From NCBI RefSeq assembly GCF_020686965.1, contig NZ_JAJEPS010000012.1, positions 30,089 through 94,088 of the forward strand: 64,000 nucleotides of DNA. The letters are read 5' to 3'. Below are positions 31,417 to 41,056 of this stretch, one piece after another; the first letter of the stretch is position 1; each line of letters starts with the position of its first letter. The translations under genes and the position numbers were made by a program. Source of the DNA: Hominiventricola filiformis (GTDB lineage Bacteria > Bacillota > Clostridia > Lachnospirales > Lachnospiraceae). Under the pieces are notes generated by a model. That model searched no databases. It worked only from the letters and a program-made list of their open reading frames with translations, and was not told the origin of the DNA.

Positions 31417-32771
31417 TTATTTTGTACAAACAATGGGTGATGCCGTCTTGCGTACAGATAGGTCATCAGATGAATGAACGAGGTCAGAATCCAGGAGGTG
31501 GCATAGGAAAGATACAATACTTCCTGGGTCGGATGCCAGGCAAATACAGTCTGAAGCCAGATGATCCGGAACAGGCAGGCACCGGAGAGAGCCACCAGCA
31601 TAGGAGTGATGGCATAGCCGAGACCTCGCATGACGCCCATGATGACTTCCATGACTCCGCAAAGAAAATACGGGGCGCTGATCCAGAATAATCTTGTCTG
31701 CCCTGCGGCAATAACAGCCGGGTCAGAGGAATAGATGGACAGGAGAGGCACAGACAGGAGATTGACTCCGCCACCCATGACGATGCCGACGATGGTAACA
31801 AGGAAGAGGCAGGAGAAGAGGATCTTATTGATCCGCTCTGCTTTTCCGGCACCGTTGTTCTGGCTTACAAAGCTTACCATGGCCTGATGAACAGCGTTCA
31901 TGGAGATGTAGACAAAGTTTTCAATGCTGGCAGCCGCACTGCTTCCTGCCATGACTACAGATCCAAAGGAGTTGATGGATGACTGAATCAACACATTGGA
32001 GAAGGAAAACAGGGCAGCCTGGATACCTGCAGGAAGACCAATCCGCAGCATACGCTTTAACTGTGTTGGATGAATGTAAAGCTTCCGGATATTTAAGTGG
32101 CAGGAACCTTTGGTTTTACAGAGGCAGCCGAGGATCAGAACAGCACTTAAGGTTTCTGATAAAATAGTGGCCAGTGCCACACCGGCTACGTCCATGCGGA
32201 ACAGAATGACAAAGATCAGGTTTAGGATAATATTCAGCACACCGGCGGCGGACAGAAAGTAAAGCGGCCGCTTGGTGTCACCCATGGCACGCAGGATGGA
32301 ACTTCCAAAGTTATAAGCCATGTTGGATGGCATGCCGATGAAAATGATCGTCAGGTAAAGGGTTGCTTTTCCGATCACGTCATCGGGTGTACCCATCCAT
32401 GTCAGAAACGGCCGGGCCGTGAGGACGCCGATGATGACCAACGCGATACCGGAGATCAGGCTGACAGATACGGCAGTGTGGACGTTGTCCTGTGTACCTT
32501 GCTCGTCCTGATTTCCAATGGTGCGGGCCACATTGACATTGGCGCCGATGGAAAATCCGATGAACAGGTTGGTGAGCAGATTGATAATGGTAGTCGTGGA
32601 ACCAACGGCTGCCAGCGAAGAACTTCCTGCAAAGCGGCCGACTACAATGACATCGGCGGCATTAAAGAGAAGCTGAAGACAGCTGGACAGCATTAAGGGT
32701 AAACTAAATGCAATGACCTTTGGTAAAACTGGGCCATTGCACATATCGATCTTGTACGAATCCTTGGACAT
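31395..32771 (-). CDS. MATE-family multidrug/organic cation efflux transporter
   Basis: 458 residues, 12 membrane segments, with the MATE pattern of two related six-helix halves (PLMLSSCLQLLFNAADVIVVGRFAG in the first, GLPAGIQAALFSFSNVLIQSSI in the second). ATG 32771 is preferred since GGAGGGGA lies in front; it overlaps the stop of the AraC gene upstream (TAATG), so the regulator and pump are coupled. It exports small molecules using an ion gradient; the substrate is unknown. Confidence 0.92.
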   Translation of the reverse strand: MSKDSYKIDMCNGPVLPKVIAFSLPLMLSSCLQLLFNAADVIVVGRFAGSSSLAAVGSTTTIINLLTNLFIGFSIGANVNVARTIGNQDEQGTQDNVHTAVSVSLISGIALVIIGVLTARPFLTWMGTPDDVIGKATLYLTIIFIGMPSNMAYNFGSSILRAMGDTKRPLYFLSAAGVLNIILNLIFVILFRMDVAGVALATILSETLSAVLILGCLCKTKGSCHLNIRKLYIHPTQLKRMLRIGLPAGIQAALFSFSNVLIQSSINSFGSVVMAGSSAAASIENFVYISMNAVHQAMVSFVSQNNGAGKAERINKILFSCLFLVTIVGIVMGGGVNLLSVPLLSIYSSDPAVIAAGQTRLFWISAPYFLCGVMEVIMGVMRGLGYAITPMLVALSGACLFRIIWLQTVFAWHPTQEVLYLSYATSWILTSFIHLMTYLYARRHHPLFVQNNHSRQLK

Positions 32772-33634
32772 TATTGTCCCCTCCATTTTCGGCGATATTC
32801 CCGGGCGGTAATCCCCTCCGCTTTCTGGAATACTTTATTAAAGTAACTGTTGTCTTCGATGCCGCAATTTCTGGCGATGGTTTCGATCTGAAGATCGGAG
32901 AAACGGAGCATCTCTTTGGCTTTGGTGATACGCAGGGAAGTCAGGTAGTTTCCCATGGTGATGCCAAAGCTTTTTTTAAATTCACGTGACATATGATATT
33001 TACTAATATAGAACCGGTTGGCAAGTTCGTCAAGGGAGAGTTTTTCCGTATAATGTTCGTCCAGATAGGAACGGATTTCCTGAAGTTTAGAGAGAGTACT
33101 GTCGGTATGTCCGTCAGTATCTTTTTCTTTCTGCCAGAGAAGAAGCTGGGTGGCAAGGCGGTGCAGTAGTTCGTTTTCCAGCAACTCCCGGTTGCTGCTG
33201 CGGGTTTCTTCCAGTGTCAGAAGCTCTTCTAACAGTAATTGAAATGGCGAGGCATTATCAGGATGGAAAATGGATGATTTCTGATGCCCGGTGAAATACT
33301 TCCAGTAACCGTCCATGGCAGTCCCGTTAAAATGTACCCAGAGAAGTTCCCATGGGTCATCCTGACTGCTTTCGTGAAAATAAGGCTGTCGACAGTCGAG
33401 AAAGACATGATCACCGCTACGCAGGGCAAAATGAGTGTCCTGGATGCTGACAGTACCGCTGCCTGATAATACAATAAAGAAGAGATAGGATTCCAGATGA
33501 GAACGACGGCTGATATGCCGGTCGCGGCTTTTTAAGTGTCCGGCCTCCTGTACATAGAGCAGGCTTTGGCGGGCAAAAGAACTGGGAGTATGAATGTAGC
33601 GGCAAGTTTGAATGTGTGGAGAAACACGTTCCAT
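32771..33634 (-). CDS. AraC-family regulator with cupin sensor
   Basis: 287 residues from the ATG at 33634 (AGGAGA in front). The N-terminal cupin (GSGTVSIQDTHFALRSGDHVFLDCRQPYFHES) is a typical ligand-binding part. The C-terminal HTH pair (LSLDELANRFYISKYHMSREFKKSFGITMGNYL, then IARNCGIEDNSYFNKVFQKAEGITAREYR) binds DNA. It is encoded before, and coupled to, the MATE gene and probably controls that operon. An 8+8 palindrome lies 36 bases upstream. Confidence 0.9.
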   Translation of the reverse strand: MERVSPHIQTCRYIHTPSSFARQSLLYVQEAGHLKSRDRHISRRSHLESYLFFIVLSGSGTVSIQDTHFALRSGDHVFLDCRQPYFHESSQDDPWELLWVHFNGTAMDGYWKYFTGHQKSSIFHPDNASPFQLLLEELLTLEETRSSNRELLENELLHRLATQLLLWQKEKDTDGHTDSTLSKLQEIRSYLDEHYTEKLSLDELANRFYISKYHMSREFKKSFGITMGNYLTSLRITKAKEMLRFSDLQIETIARNCGIEDNSYFNKVFQKAEGITAREYRRKWRGQ

Positions 33635-33669
33635 GATAAATCTCCTATAGAGCAATATTTTACTATTAT

Positions 33670-33687
33670 TACGCAAATTTTTGCGTA
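33670..33687. promoter_or_regulatory. Perfect palindrome in the araC-gmd divergent region
   Basis: TACGCAAA-TT-TTTGCGTA (33670-33687) is an 8+8 perfect inverted repeat between two divergent transcription units. A -10-like TATACT for the fucose operon is at 33709-33714. The site may bind a regulator of one or both directions. Confidence 0.45.
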
Positions 33688-33758
33688 GATTTCTTGATTT
33701 ATCTATCTTATACTATAGAACAGTTTTTGTAAAGGAATACTATTTTCAGGAGGAATAT

Positions 33759-34817
33759 ATGAGTAAAAAAGCATTAATCACAGGAATTACCGGACAGGAC
33801 GGCTCTTATCTGGCAGAGTTTCTGCTGGACAAAGGATATGAGGTACACGGCATTGTGCGCCGTTCGTCTCTTGCAAATACCGGAAGAATTGATCATCTGC
33901 TGGAGAAGAATGCAGTGAAACTTCACGACGGAGATCTCTCTGATTCATCCAGTATCATCCGTATTGTCGGCGAGGTACAGCCGGACGAGATCTATAACCT
34001 GGCAGCACAGAGCCATGTACAGGTAAGTTTTGATGCGCCGGAGTATTCCGGAGATGTGGACGCACTGGGCGTGCTTCGTATTCTGGAAGCAGTGAAGATC
34101 TGCGGCCTGACCAAGAAAACCAGAGTCTATCAGGCATCTACTTCCGAGCTTTTCGGAAAAGTAGAGGAAGTTCCGCAGCGTGAGACCACCCCGTTCCATC
34201 CCTACAGCCCCTACGCAGTGGCAAAACAGTATGGCTTCTGGATTGTAAAAGAGTACAGAGAAGCATACGGTATGTTCGCAGTAAACGGCATTCTCTTTAA
34301 TCATGAGTCTGAGCGCCGTGGTGAGACCTTCGTTACCAGAAAGATCACACTGGCAGCAGGACGTATTGCATGCGGTCTGCAGGATCACCTGGAGCTGGGA
34401 AATATGGACTCTTTAAGAGACTGGGGATATGCAAAAGACTATGTAGAGTGTATGTGGATGATGCTGCAGCATGAGACTCCGGAGGATTTCGTTATTGCTA
34501 CCGGTGAGCAGCATACGGTCCGTGATTTCACGGAGAAAGCATTCAAGGCAGTCGGCATTGACCTTCGCTGGGAAGGCACCGGCATCGATGAGAAGGGCTA
34601 TGACAAAGCAACCGGTAAGATGCTGGTATGTGTCAACAAAGCATGGTTCCGTCCGACTGACGTAGACAATCTGTGGGGCGATCCGACCAAGGCGAAGACT
34701 GTACTTGGATGGAATCCGCAGAAAACAACTTATGAAGAACTGGTAAAGATCATGGCAGAACATGACCTTGCACGTGCAAAGAGAGAAGCAGCACTGAAAG
34801 GAGTAACAAACGCATGA
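33759..34817 (+). CDS. gmd: GDP-mannose 4,6-dehydratase
   Basis: 352 residues from ATG 33759 with AGGAGG in front. SDR-type motifs: GITGQDGSYLAEFLLDKGYEV at the N-terminus, STSELFG (Ser/Thr and Glu) and YAVAK (Tyr-Lys pair), plus the NHESERRGETFVTRKI segment typical of Gmd. It converts GDP-D-mannose to GDP-4-keto-6-deoxymannose, the first step to GDP-L-fucose. Overlaps the next gene by four bases. Confidence 0.97.
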   Translation: MSKKALITGITGQDGSYLAEFLLDKGYEVHGIVRRSSLANTGRIDHLLEKNAVKLHDGDLSDSSSIIRIVGEVQPDEIYNLAAQSHVQVSFDAPEYSGDVDALGVLRILEAVKICGLTKKTRVYQASTSELFGKVEEVPQRETTPFHPYSPYAVAKQYGFWIVKEYREAYGMFAVNGILFNHESERRGETFVTRKITLAAGRIACGLQDHLELGNMDSLRDWGYAKDYVECMWMMLQHETPEDFVIATGEQHTVRDFTEKAFKAVGIDLRWEGTGIDEKGYDKATGKMLVCVNKAWFRPTDVDNLWGDPTKAKTVLGWNPQKTTYEELVKIMAEHDLARAKREAALKGVTNA

Positions 34818-35758
34818 TGAACAAAGAAGGAAAAATCTATGTAGCAGGCCACAGAGGAATGGTTGGCTCTGCCATTGTACGTTCTCTGGAGAGAAACGGA
34901 TATCATAACATTATCACCAGAACCCACAAGGAACTGGATCTGACCCGTCAGGATCAGGTGGAGAAATTCTTTGCAGAGGAGAAGCCGGATTATGTATTTT
35001 TGGCAGCTGCAAAGGTAGGCGGCATTGTTGCCAACAGCGAGGCTCTGGCTGATTTCATGTATGATAATATGATTCTGGAAATGAATGTGATCCACGAAGC
35101 ATGGAAAAATAACTGTAAAAAGCTTCTGTTCCTTGGTTCAAGCTGCATTTATCCGCGTATGGCACCGCAGCCTATGAAAGAGAATTGCCTTCTGACTTCC
35201 GAGCTGGAGAAGACCAACGAGGCTTATGCACTGGCAAAGATCAGCGGCCTGAAATACTGCGAGTTTCTGAACCGTCAGTACGGAACCGACTATATCAGCT
35301 GTATGCCGACCAACCTGTACGGACCGAATGATAACTATCATCCGACCCACAGCCATGTGCTTCCGGCACTGATCCGCCGTTTTCATGAGGCAAAAGAGCA
35401 GGGTCTTACGGAGGTTACCTGTTGGGGTACCGGATCACCGCTCCGTGAGTTCCTGTATGTAGATGATCTGGCAGACGGCTGTGTATTCCTGATGAATAAC
35501 TACAGTGGTAATGAGACTGTTAATATGGGTACCGGCAAAGAATTGACCATCAAAGAGCTGACCGAGCTGGTAGCAAAGGTTGTCGGCTATACCGGAGAGA
35601 TCAAATGGGATCCGACCAAACCGGACGGAACACCGAGAAAACTTCTTGACGTATCCAAACTGGAGGGTCTTGGTTTCCATTATAAGACAGAACTGGAAGA
35701 GGGAATTCGTCTGACCTACGAAGATTTCCTTCATAATCCCATGAGAGCAGAGCGATAG
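34814..35758 (+). CDS. fcl: GDP-L-fucose synthase
   Basis: 314 residues. N-terminal VAGHRGMVGSAIVRSL, then FLGSSCIYPRMAPQPMKE and YALAKISGLKYCE (catalytic Ser, Tyr, Lys), all standard for GDP-fucose synthases (WcaG/Fcl). It epimerises and reduces the Gmd product with NADPH to GDP-L-fucose. Start at ATG 34814 or the adjacent ATG 34817. The order gmd-fcl-GDP-mannose pyrophosphorylase-hexomutase makes a complete pathway in one operon. Confidence 0.97.
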   Translation: MMNKEGKIYVAGHRGMVGSAIVRSLERNGYHNIITRTHKELDLTRQDQVEKFFAEEKPDYVFLAAAKVGGIVANSEALADFMYDNMILEMNVIHEAWKNNCKKLLFLGSSCIYPRMAPQPMKENCLLTSELEKTNEAYALAKISGLKYCEFLNRQYGTDYISCMPTNLYGPNDNYHPTHSHVLPALIRRFHEAKEQGLTEVTCWGTGSPLREFLYVDDLADGCVFLMNNYSGNETVNMGTGKELTIKELTELVAKVVGYTGEIKWDPTKPDGTPRKLLDVSKLEGLGFHYKTELEEGIRLTYEDFLHNPMRAER

Positions 35759-35768
35759 GAGACAGTCC

Positions 35769-36836
35769 ATGAAACGATATGGAGTTATTATGGCCGGAGG
35801 CGGGGGAACCCGTTTCTGGCCCTTAAGCCGTCAGGCAATGCCGAAACAGATGCTGAATTTAAGCGGTAAGGACCGGATGATTAATGAAACGATTGATCGC
35901 CTGCATGACACCGTGGAAAAGGAAGATATTTTCATCGTTACCAATGAAAAGCAGGCAGCCAAGATGCTGGAGTGCGTGGATGGCAGAATTGCGAAAGACC
36001 ACATTCTGGCAGAGCCGTCTGCGAGAAATACAGCAGCCTGCATCGGTTATGCAGCAATGGAGATCGTGAAAAAATATGGTGATGGTATCATGTGTATCTT
36101 CCCGTCCGATCATTTCATAAAAAATGAACCAGAATTTACAAAGATTCTCAATCAGGCTGTTCAGGCGGCAGAGGAGCAGGACAAGCTGATTACGATCGGT
36201 ATTGCGCCTACCTTCCCGTCTACCGGATATGGTTATATCAAATTTGATAAAAATGAGAATGCGATTGCCCGCAAGGTAGAGGAATTTAAGGAAAAACCAG
36301 ATTATGAGACGGCAAAGGCCTATGTGGAGAGCGGAAACTATGCCTGGAACAGTGGTATGTTCGTATGGAAAGCATCCACTATTCTGGAAAAATTTGCGGA
36401 ATTGCTTCCGGATATTTATGCCTGCCTGACGACAATTGGTGATGCCATGAAGACCCCGGATGAAGATCGCGTGATCCAGGAAGTGTATCCGGTAATTCCA
36501 AAGATTTCTATTGATTATGGTATTCTGGAGCGTTCTGATGATGTGCTGGTACTGTCCGGTGATTTTGGCTGGAATGATGTGGGCAGCTGGGATATGATGA
36601 AGGTCATTTATGACGAGGACGCGGAAGGAAATATCCTGGTGGGAGATCATGTGAATATTGATACGACCAATACCATTTCTTTCTCCAGTGGGAAGATGAT
36701 CGCGACTATCGGTGTGGATAATCTGGTTGTTGTGGAGACCGAGGATGCGATTCTTGTATGTGACAAGAACCGTGTGCAGGATGTGAAGAAGGTTGTAGAT
36801 ACCTTAAATGAGCAGGGAAGAACGGATCTTCTGTAA
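35769..36836 (+). CDS. Mannose-1-phosphate guanylyltransferase
   Basis: 355 residues, short form without C-terminal cupin. All catalytic motifs are present: GGGGTRFWPLSRQAMPKQ (residues 9-26), FPSDHFI (about 109), STGYGYI (about 152), EFKEKPD (about 173), WNSGMFVW (about 195), ISIDYGILE and FGWNDVGSW (about 270). It makes GDP-mannose from GTP and mannose-1-phosphate, feeding Gmd. It contrasts with the degenerate copy in the fusion gene at 38631. Confidence 0.95.
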   Translation: MKRYGVIMAGGGGTRFWPLSRQAMPKQMLNLSGKDRMINETIDRLHDTVEKEDIFIVTNEKQAAKMLECVDGRIAKDHILAEPSARNTAACIGYAAMEIVKKYGDGIMCIFPSDHFIKNEPEFTKILNQAVQAAEEQDKLITIGIAPTFPSTGYGYIKFDKNENAIARKVEEFKEKPDYETAKAYVESGNYAWNSGMFVWKASTILEKFAELLPDIYACLTTIGDAMKTPDEDRVIQEVYPVIPKISIDYGILERSDDVLVLSGDFGWNDVGSWDMMKVIYDEDAEGNILVGDHVNIDTTNTISFSSGKMIATIGVDNLVVVETEDAILVCDKNRVQDVKKVVDTLNEQGRTDLL

Positions 36837-36872
36837 ACGGGCTTTTGGGAAAGAATTGCATAGGAGAGAAGT

Positions 36873-38600
36873 ATGATGGATTATCAATCAAAATATGAGC
36901 AGTGGTGTACAGACCCGATTTTTGATAAGGAAACGAAAGCAGAGCTTCAGGCCATTGCCGGAGATGAGAAAGAGATTGAGGATCGTTTTTATAAGGATCT
37001 TTCTTTCGGAACCGGTGGACTTCGAGGTGTGATCGGGGCCGGAACCAATCGAATGAATGTATATACTGTGACAAAAGCAACTCAGGGACTGGCAAATTAC
37101 ATCAAAAAACAGGGCGGAGAAGAGAAAGGTGTAGCGATTGCATTTGATTCCCGCCATATGTCCACCGAGTTTTCTGAGAAAGCAGCTTTGTGTCTTAATG
37201 CCAATGGCATCAAAACCTATCGTTTTGAAACTCTGCGTCCGACACCGGAACTTTCTTTTGCATTGAGAGAGCTTGGCTGTATTGCAGGTATTGTGGTAAC
37301 TGCAAGTCATAATCCGCCGGAATACAATGGATACAAAGTATACTGGGAGGACGGTGCGCAGATCACTGCTCCAAAAGATAAAGAAATCATTGCAGAAGTG
37401 AATGCGGTGACGGATTTTGCCTCTATTCAGATGATGGATCGGGCAGAAGCAGAAAAGAAGGGACTGTTTCATGTGATCGGTCAGGAGATGGACGACCGCT
37501 ATATGGAAGAGTTAAAGAAACTGGTATTAAGTCCGGAAGCCATCAAACGTATGGCAGACAGCCTGAAGATTGTTTATACTCCCCTTCACGGTACCGGAAA
37601 TCTTCCGGTTCGCCGAGTGTTAAAAGAGCTTGGATTTACCCAGGTACAGGTAGTGCCGGAGCAGGAACTTCCGGATGGTGCGTTCCCGACGGTTTCTTAT
37701 CCGAACCCGGAAGACCCCAATGCCTTTAAGCTGGCTCTGGATCTGGCAGAAAAGACGGATGCAGATCTGGTTCTGGCTACGGATCCGGATGCAGACCGCC
37801 TTGGCGTCTATGCAAAGGATTCAAAGACGGGCAGTTATATGCCATTTACCGGAAATATGTCCGGTCTGCTCATTGCAGAATATGAACTGAGTGTCCGTAA
37901 GGAACTGGGACGTCTGCCAAAAGACGGTGCACTGGTAACCACGATCGTATCTTCCAACATGGCAGAAGCAATTGGAAAAGCATATGATGTGGATGTGATC
38001 GAAGTGCTGACCGGATTCAAATATATTGGTGAGCAGATCAAATTCTTTGAGCAGAATCATGAGCATACCTTCCTGTTTGGTTATGAGGAAAGCTATGGCT
38101 GTCTGGTAGGAACCCATGCAAGAGATAAAGACGCAGTAGTCGCTGTGATGGCCCTCTGCGAAGCTGCTGCTTATTATAAAGAAAAAGGCCTGACACTCTG
38201 GGATCAGATGCTGAAGATCTATGAGAAATATGGCTATTATAAAGAGACACTGGTATCTATCACCATGAAGGGTGTGGATGGAGCAGAGAAGATTCAGAAG
38301 ATTCTTTCTGATATGCGCGCTAATCCACCGAAAGAGATTGGAACCCACAAAGTTCTGGCTGTCCGTGACTATGACGCTGACACCAGACTTGATATGGAGA
38401 CCGGCAAGGTGACGGAGACAGGGCTTCCGAAATCAAATGTGCTTTATTACGAACTGGATCGTGATGCATGGTGCTGCGTGCGTCCGTCCGGAACAGAGCC
38501 GAAAGTGAAATTTTATATGGGCGTGAAGGAAGACAGCATTGCCCATGCAGAGGCAGCACTGGAAAGCCTGAAAGATGCTATGACAGAGCTGGTGAAATAA
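36873..38600 (+). CDS. Phosphomannomutase/phosphoglucomutase
   Basis: 575 residues, four-domain alpha-D-phosphohexomutase. Phosphoserine loop TASHNPPEYNGYK (about residue 142), metal loop DPDADR (about 304), sugar loop GYEESYG (about 405) and phosphate loop RPSGTEPK (about 536). It interconverts hexose-6- and hexose-1-phosphates. In this operon it would supply mannose-1-phosphate, and glucose-1-phosphate activity is also possible for this long type. Confidence 0.93.
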   Translation: MMDYQSKYEQWCTDPIFDKETKAELQAIAGDEKEIEDRFYKDLSFGTGGLRGVIGAGTNRMNVYTVTKATQGLANYIKKQGGEEKGVAIAFDSRHMSTEFSEKAALCLNANGIKTYRFETLRPTPELSFALRELGCIAGIVVTASHNPPEYNGYKVYWEDGAQITAPKDKEIIAEVNAVTDFASIQMMDRAEAEKKGLFHVIGQEMDDRYMEELKKLVLSPEAIKRMADSLKIVYTPLHGTGNLPVRRVLKELGFTQVQVVPEQELPDGAFPTVSYPNPEDPNAFKLALDLAEKTDADLVLATDPDADRLGVYAKDSKTGSYMPFTGNMSGLLIAEYELSVRKELGRLPKDGALVTTIVSSNMAEAIGKAYDVDVIEVLTGFKYIGEQIKFFEQNHEHTFLFGYEESYGCLVGTHARDKDAVVAVMALCEAAAYYKEKGLTLWDQMLKIYEKYGYYKETLVSITMKGVDGAEKIQKILSDMRANPPKEIGTHKVLAVRDYDADTRLDMETGKVTETGLPKSNVLYYELDRDAWCCVRPSGTEPKVKFYMGVKEDSIAHAEAALESLKDAMTELVK

Positions 38601-38630
38601 TCTATCTGTCATTGTGGAGAATGTATTTTT

Positions 38631-40913
38631 ATGAAATGTATTGTATTGGCAGGCGGGAGTGGGGACCGGTTATGGCCCCTCTCCCGCAAAAATTATCCCA
38701 AACAGTTTATCCATATTAAGGAAAACCGATCTTTATTCCAGGAAACCATCGCCCGGAACATCCCGTTCTGTGAAGAATTTTATATTATTACCTCTGATCG
38801 CTATGCCAATATTGTGGAAGGCCAGTTACAGGTTTTTCAGGGACTTCGATATCGGTGTTTCTATGAGGAAGAAGGCAAGAAAACAGCTCCGGCTGTTGCC
38901 ATTGCCTGCCTTTGCGATAACCGTTCTGAAGATTATCTGGTAGTATCGACAGATCACATTATTGAAGGCGGTGATTATAAAGGTGCCATTGCCAGAGCGA
39001 AAAGCTATATTCCACAGGGAAAACTGGTAAGCATCGGCGTGACGGCGGACCGGTTTGAACCGGGCTATGGTTATTTCCGGCAGGTAAATGGACATACGGA
39101 GTTCCATCATAGTGAAGTGTCAGAGCAGATCCCGGAAGGGGAATCCTGGGAATATGATACAGGAATCCTGCTTTTTAACGGTGGTGATTATCTTCATGAG
39201 CTTTCCCGTAAAAGTCCCATGCTTTATGCCCAGATCCGGGAATGTGTGGATCGTCTGGATACTTACGGAAGAAATGTGCAGATTCCTAAAGCACTGGTGG
39301 AAGAGATTGAGCCGGTGAGTATTGGCCGAGCTGTGACAAGTGTATCAGAGAAGGTGCAGCTGCTCACAGGAGAATTTAACTGGCGGCGCATTATGACACT
39401 GGAGTCTCTGGCAGACTACTATCACGGCGAGGACTCCGGTAAGGTCATCCAGAATGAGTGTGAAAATGTCTCCGTGCTTAACGAGGCATCCCATCAGCTG
39501 GTGGTAGCCAACGGACTTTCTGATGTGATCGTCGTCAATACGGCGGATGCAGTCTATATTTCCAGAAAAAATGAGACCGATCAGATCAAAAATATCATAC
39601 GTGATAACTATGAAGAGCAGCAGGCTTATTTTGATGAAGGCACAGTATACTACACGGCGTGGGGAATCAAGGAAACGCTTCACTATGGTACTTCCTGCAG
39701 AGTGAAGAAGATTACCATTTTCCCGGGAAAAGAACTGTCCCGTCATGTGCACAAGTTAAGAACGGAACACTGGACTGTGGTCAGCGGTACGGCTTCCATT
39801 TTGTTGGGAGAGGAACTGAAGGAATACGGTCCTGGAGGAAATATTTTCGTTCCCATGGGCATGGCACATCAGATTGCCAACCGTTCTGCAGAGGATCTGG
39901 TGATTATCGAGGTCAGTGTGGGCGAGCTGGAGTATGGTCACGGTACGGATCTGACCCGTCTGGCTGGTCAGCCAATGGTGAAAACGGATTGTGATGAACT
40001 GGTTCGTCTGGAACCGGCATTCAAGGACAACCTGTGGGGAGGAACCCGCCTGCGCGACGTCTACGGTAAGAAATGCAATTATGATGTGATTGCGGAGAGT
40101 TGGGAGTTGTCTACCCATAAGGCAGGTCAGAGCGTAGTTGCCACGGGAAAAAGTAAAGGACTCATGCTGGGCGAATATATTGACCGGTTTGGCCGCGGTA
40201 TCCTGGGCTGGAAATGTGAACCCTATGAGCGGTTTCCGTTGCTGATCAAGTTTATCGACTCCCATCAGTGCCTGTCCATTCAGGTGCATCCGGGGGATGA
40301 TTACGCGCTTCAGAAAGAAGACGAATACGGCAAAAATGAACTTTGGTATGTAGTGGACTGCGAGCCGGACTCCTATCTCTACTGTGGATTTTCCAAAGAC
40401 ACAGACGAGGAAGAGGTACGGCAGCGGATCGAGGACGGTACTTTGCCCGAGATTCTGAACAAGATTCCGGTACGGAAGGGTGAGAGTTATTTTATTGAGA
40501 CGGGAACCGTCCATGCGATCGGACCGGGAGTGCTGATCTGCGAAATCCAGCAGAGTTCTAATGTGACCTACCGTCTGTATGATTATAAACGCCGCGATAA
40601 ATATGGAGAACTCCGGGAACTTCATGTGGACAAAGCCATGGATGTGGTGAATTTCCATAAGAAGGATATGGAAGCAGCAAAAACCATGGAGTGTAAATAT
40701 TTCTCCGTGGAACGGTATGATCTGGCTGAAGAGAACTCCTTTAATCTCGATGATTCCAGCTTCCGGGCTTTCGTGGTGCTGGAAGGGACCGGTACGATCC
40801 GGTGCGGAGAAGAAGAGATTCCTTACCGCCCCGCAGACTGCTTCTTCGTCCCGGCCGGAAAGAAGACGGTGGCGTTTGAAGGCAGTGGTATAGTGTTGAA
40901 GGTACAGGTGTAA
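38631..40913 (+). CDS. Fusion: guanylyltransferase-like domain, cupin, and class I mannose-6-phosphate isomerase
   Basis: 760 residues. Residues 1-330 resemble mannose-1-phosphate guanylyltransferase (GGSGDRLWPLSRKNYPKQF) but key sites differ: STDHII for PSDH, no EKP motif, DTGILLF for WNSG, SIGRAV for SIDYxxxE, and no WxDVGSW. Residues about 340-440 are the C-terminal cupin (HYGTSCRVKKITIFPG ... PGGNIFVPMGMAHQI). Residues about 455-760 are class I mannose-6-phosphate isomerase with QVHPGD, GKNELWYV and GTVHAIGPGVLICEIQQSS zinc-site motifs. The isomerase should be active; the transferase part is probably regulatory or altered. It completes fructose-6-P to GDP-fucose in one operon. Confidence 0.88.
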   Translation: MKCIVLAGGSGDRLWPLSRKNYPKQFIHIKENRSLFQETIARNIPFCEEFYIITSDRYANIVEGQLQVFQGLRYRCFYEEEGKKTAPAVAIACLCDNRSEDYLVVSTDHIIEGGDYKGAIARAKSYIPQGKLVSIGVTADRFEPGYGYFRQVNGHTEFHHSEVSEQIPEGESWEYDTGILLFNGGDYLHELSRKSPMLYAQIRECVDRLDTYGRNVQIPKALVEEIEPVSIGRAVTSVSEKVQLLTGEFNWRRIMTLESLADYYHGEDSGKVIQNECENVSVLNEASHQLVVANGLSDVIVVNTADAVYISRKNETDQIKNIIRDNYEEQQAYFDEGTVYYTAWGIKETLHYGTSCRVKKITIFPGKELSRHVHKLRTEHWTVVSGTASILLGEELKEYGPGGNIFVPMGMAHQIANRSAEDLVIIEVSVGELEYGHGTDLTRLAGQPMVKTDCDELVRLEPAFKDNLWGGTRLRDVYGKKCNYDVIAESWELSTHKAGQSVVATGKSKGLMLGEYIDRFGRGILGWKCEPYERFPLLIKFIDSHQCLSIQVHPGDDYALQKEDEYGKNELWYVVDCEPDSYLYCGFSKDTDEEEVRQRIEDGTLPEILNKIPVRKGESYFIETGTVHAIGPGVLICEIQQSSNVTYRLYDYKRRDKYGELRELHVDKAMDVVNFHKKDMEAAKTMECKYFSVERYDLAEENSFNLDDSSFRAFVVLEGTGTIRCGEEEIPYRPADCFFVPAGKKTVAFEGSGIVLKVQV

Positions 40914-40955
40914 AGCGATATATTCTGAAGAATTCTGAAAGTGATTCGACCCATA

Positions 40956-41026
40956 TTGACAAAGAATCCGCCCGTTTCCTATAATGTGACTAAGGAGAAG
41001 TTCCGGTTGAATAAGAGCTTCTCCTT
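40956..41026 (+). promoter_or_regulatory. Promoter and leader hairpin of the acyltransferase operon
   Basis: TTGACA (40956-40961), 18 bases, TATAAT (40980-40985): near-consensus. The leader then forms AAGGAGAAG (40992-41000) with CTTCTCCTT (41018-41026), a 9-bp perfect stem without T-run, which hides an AAGGAG sequence. The fold may stabilise the mRNA or modulate translation. Confidence 0.7.
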
Positions 41027-41056
41027 TAGTAACTGGAAAGAGCAGGAGAGACAATC

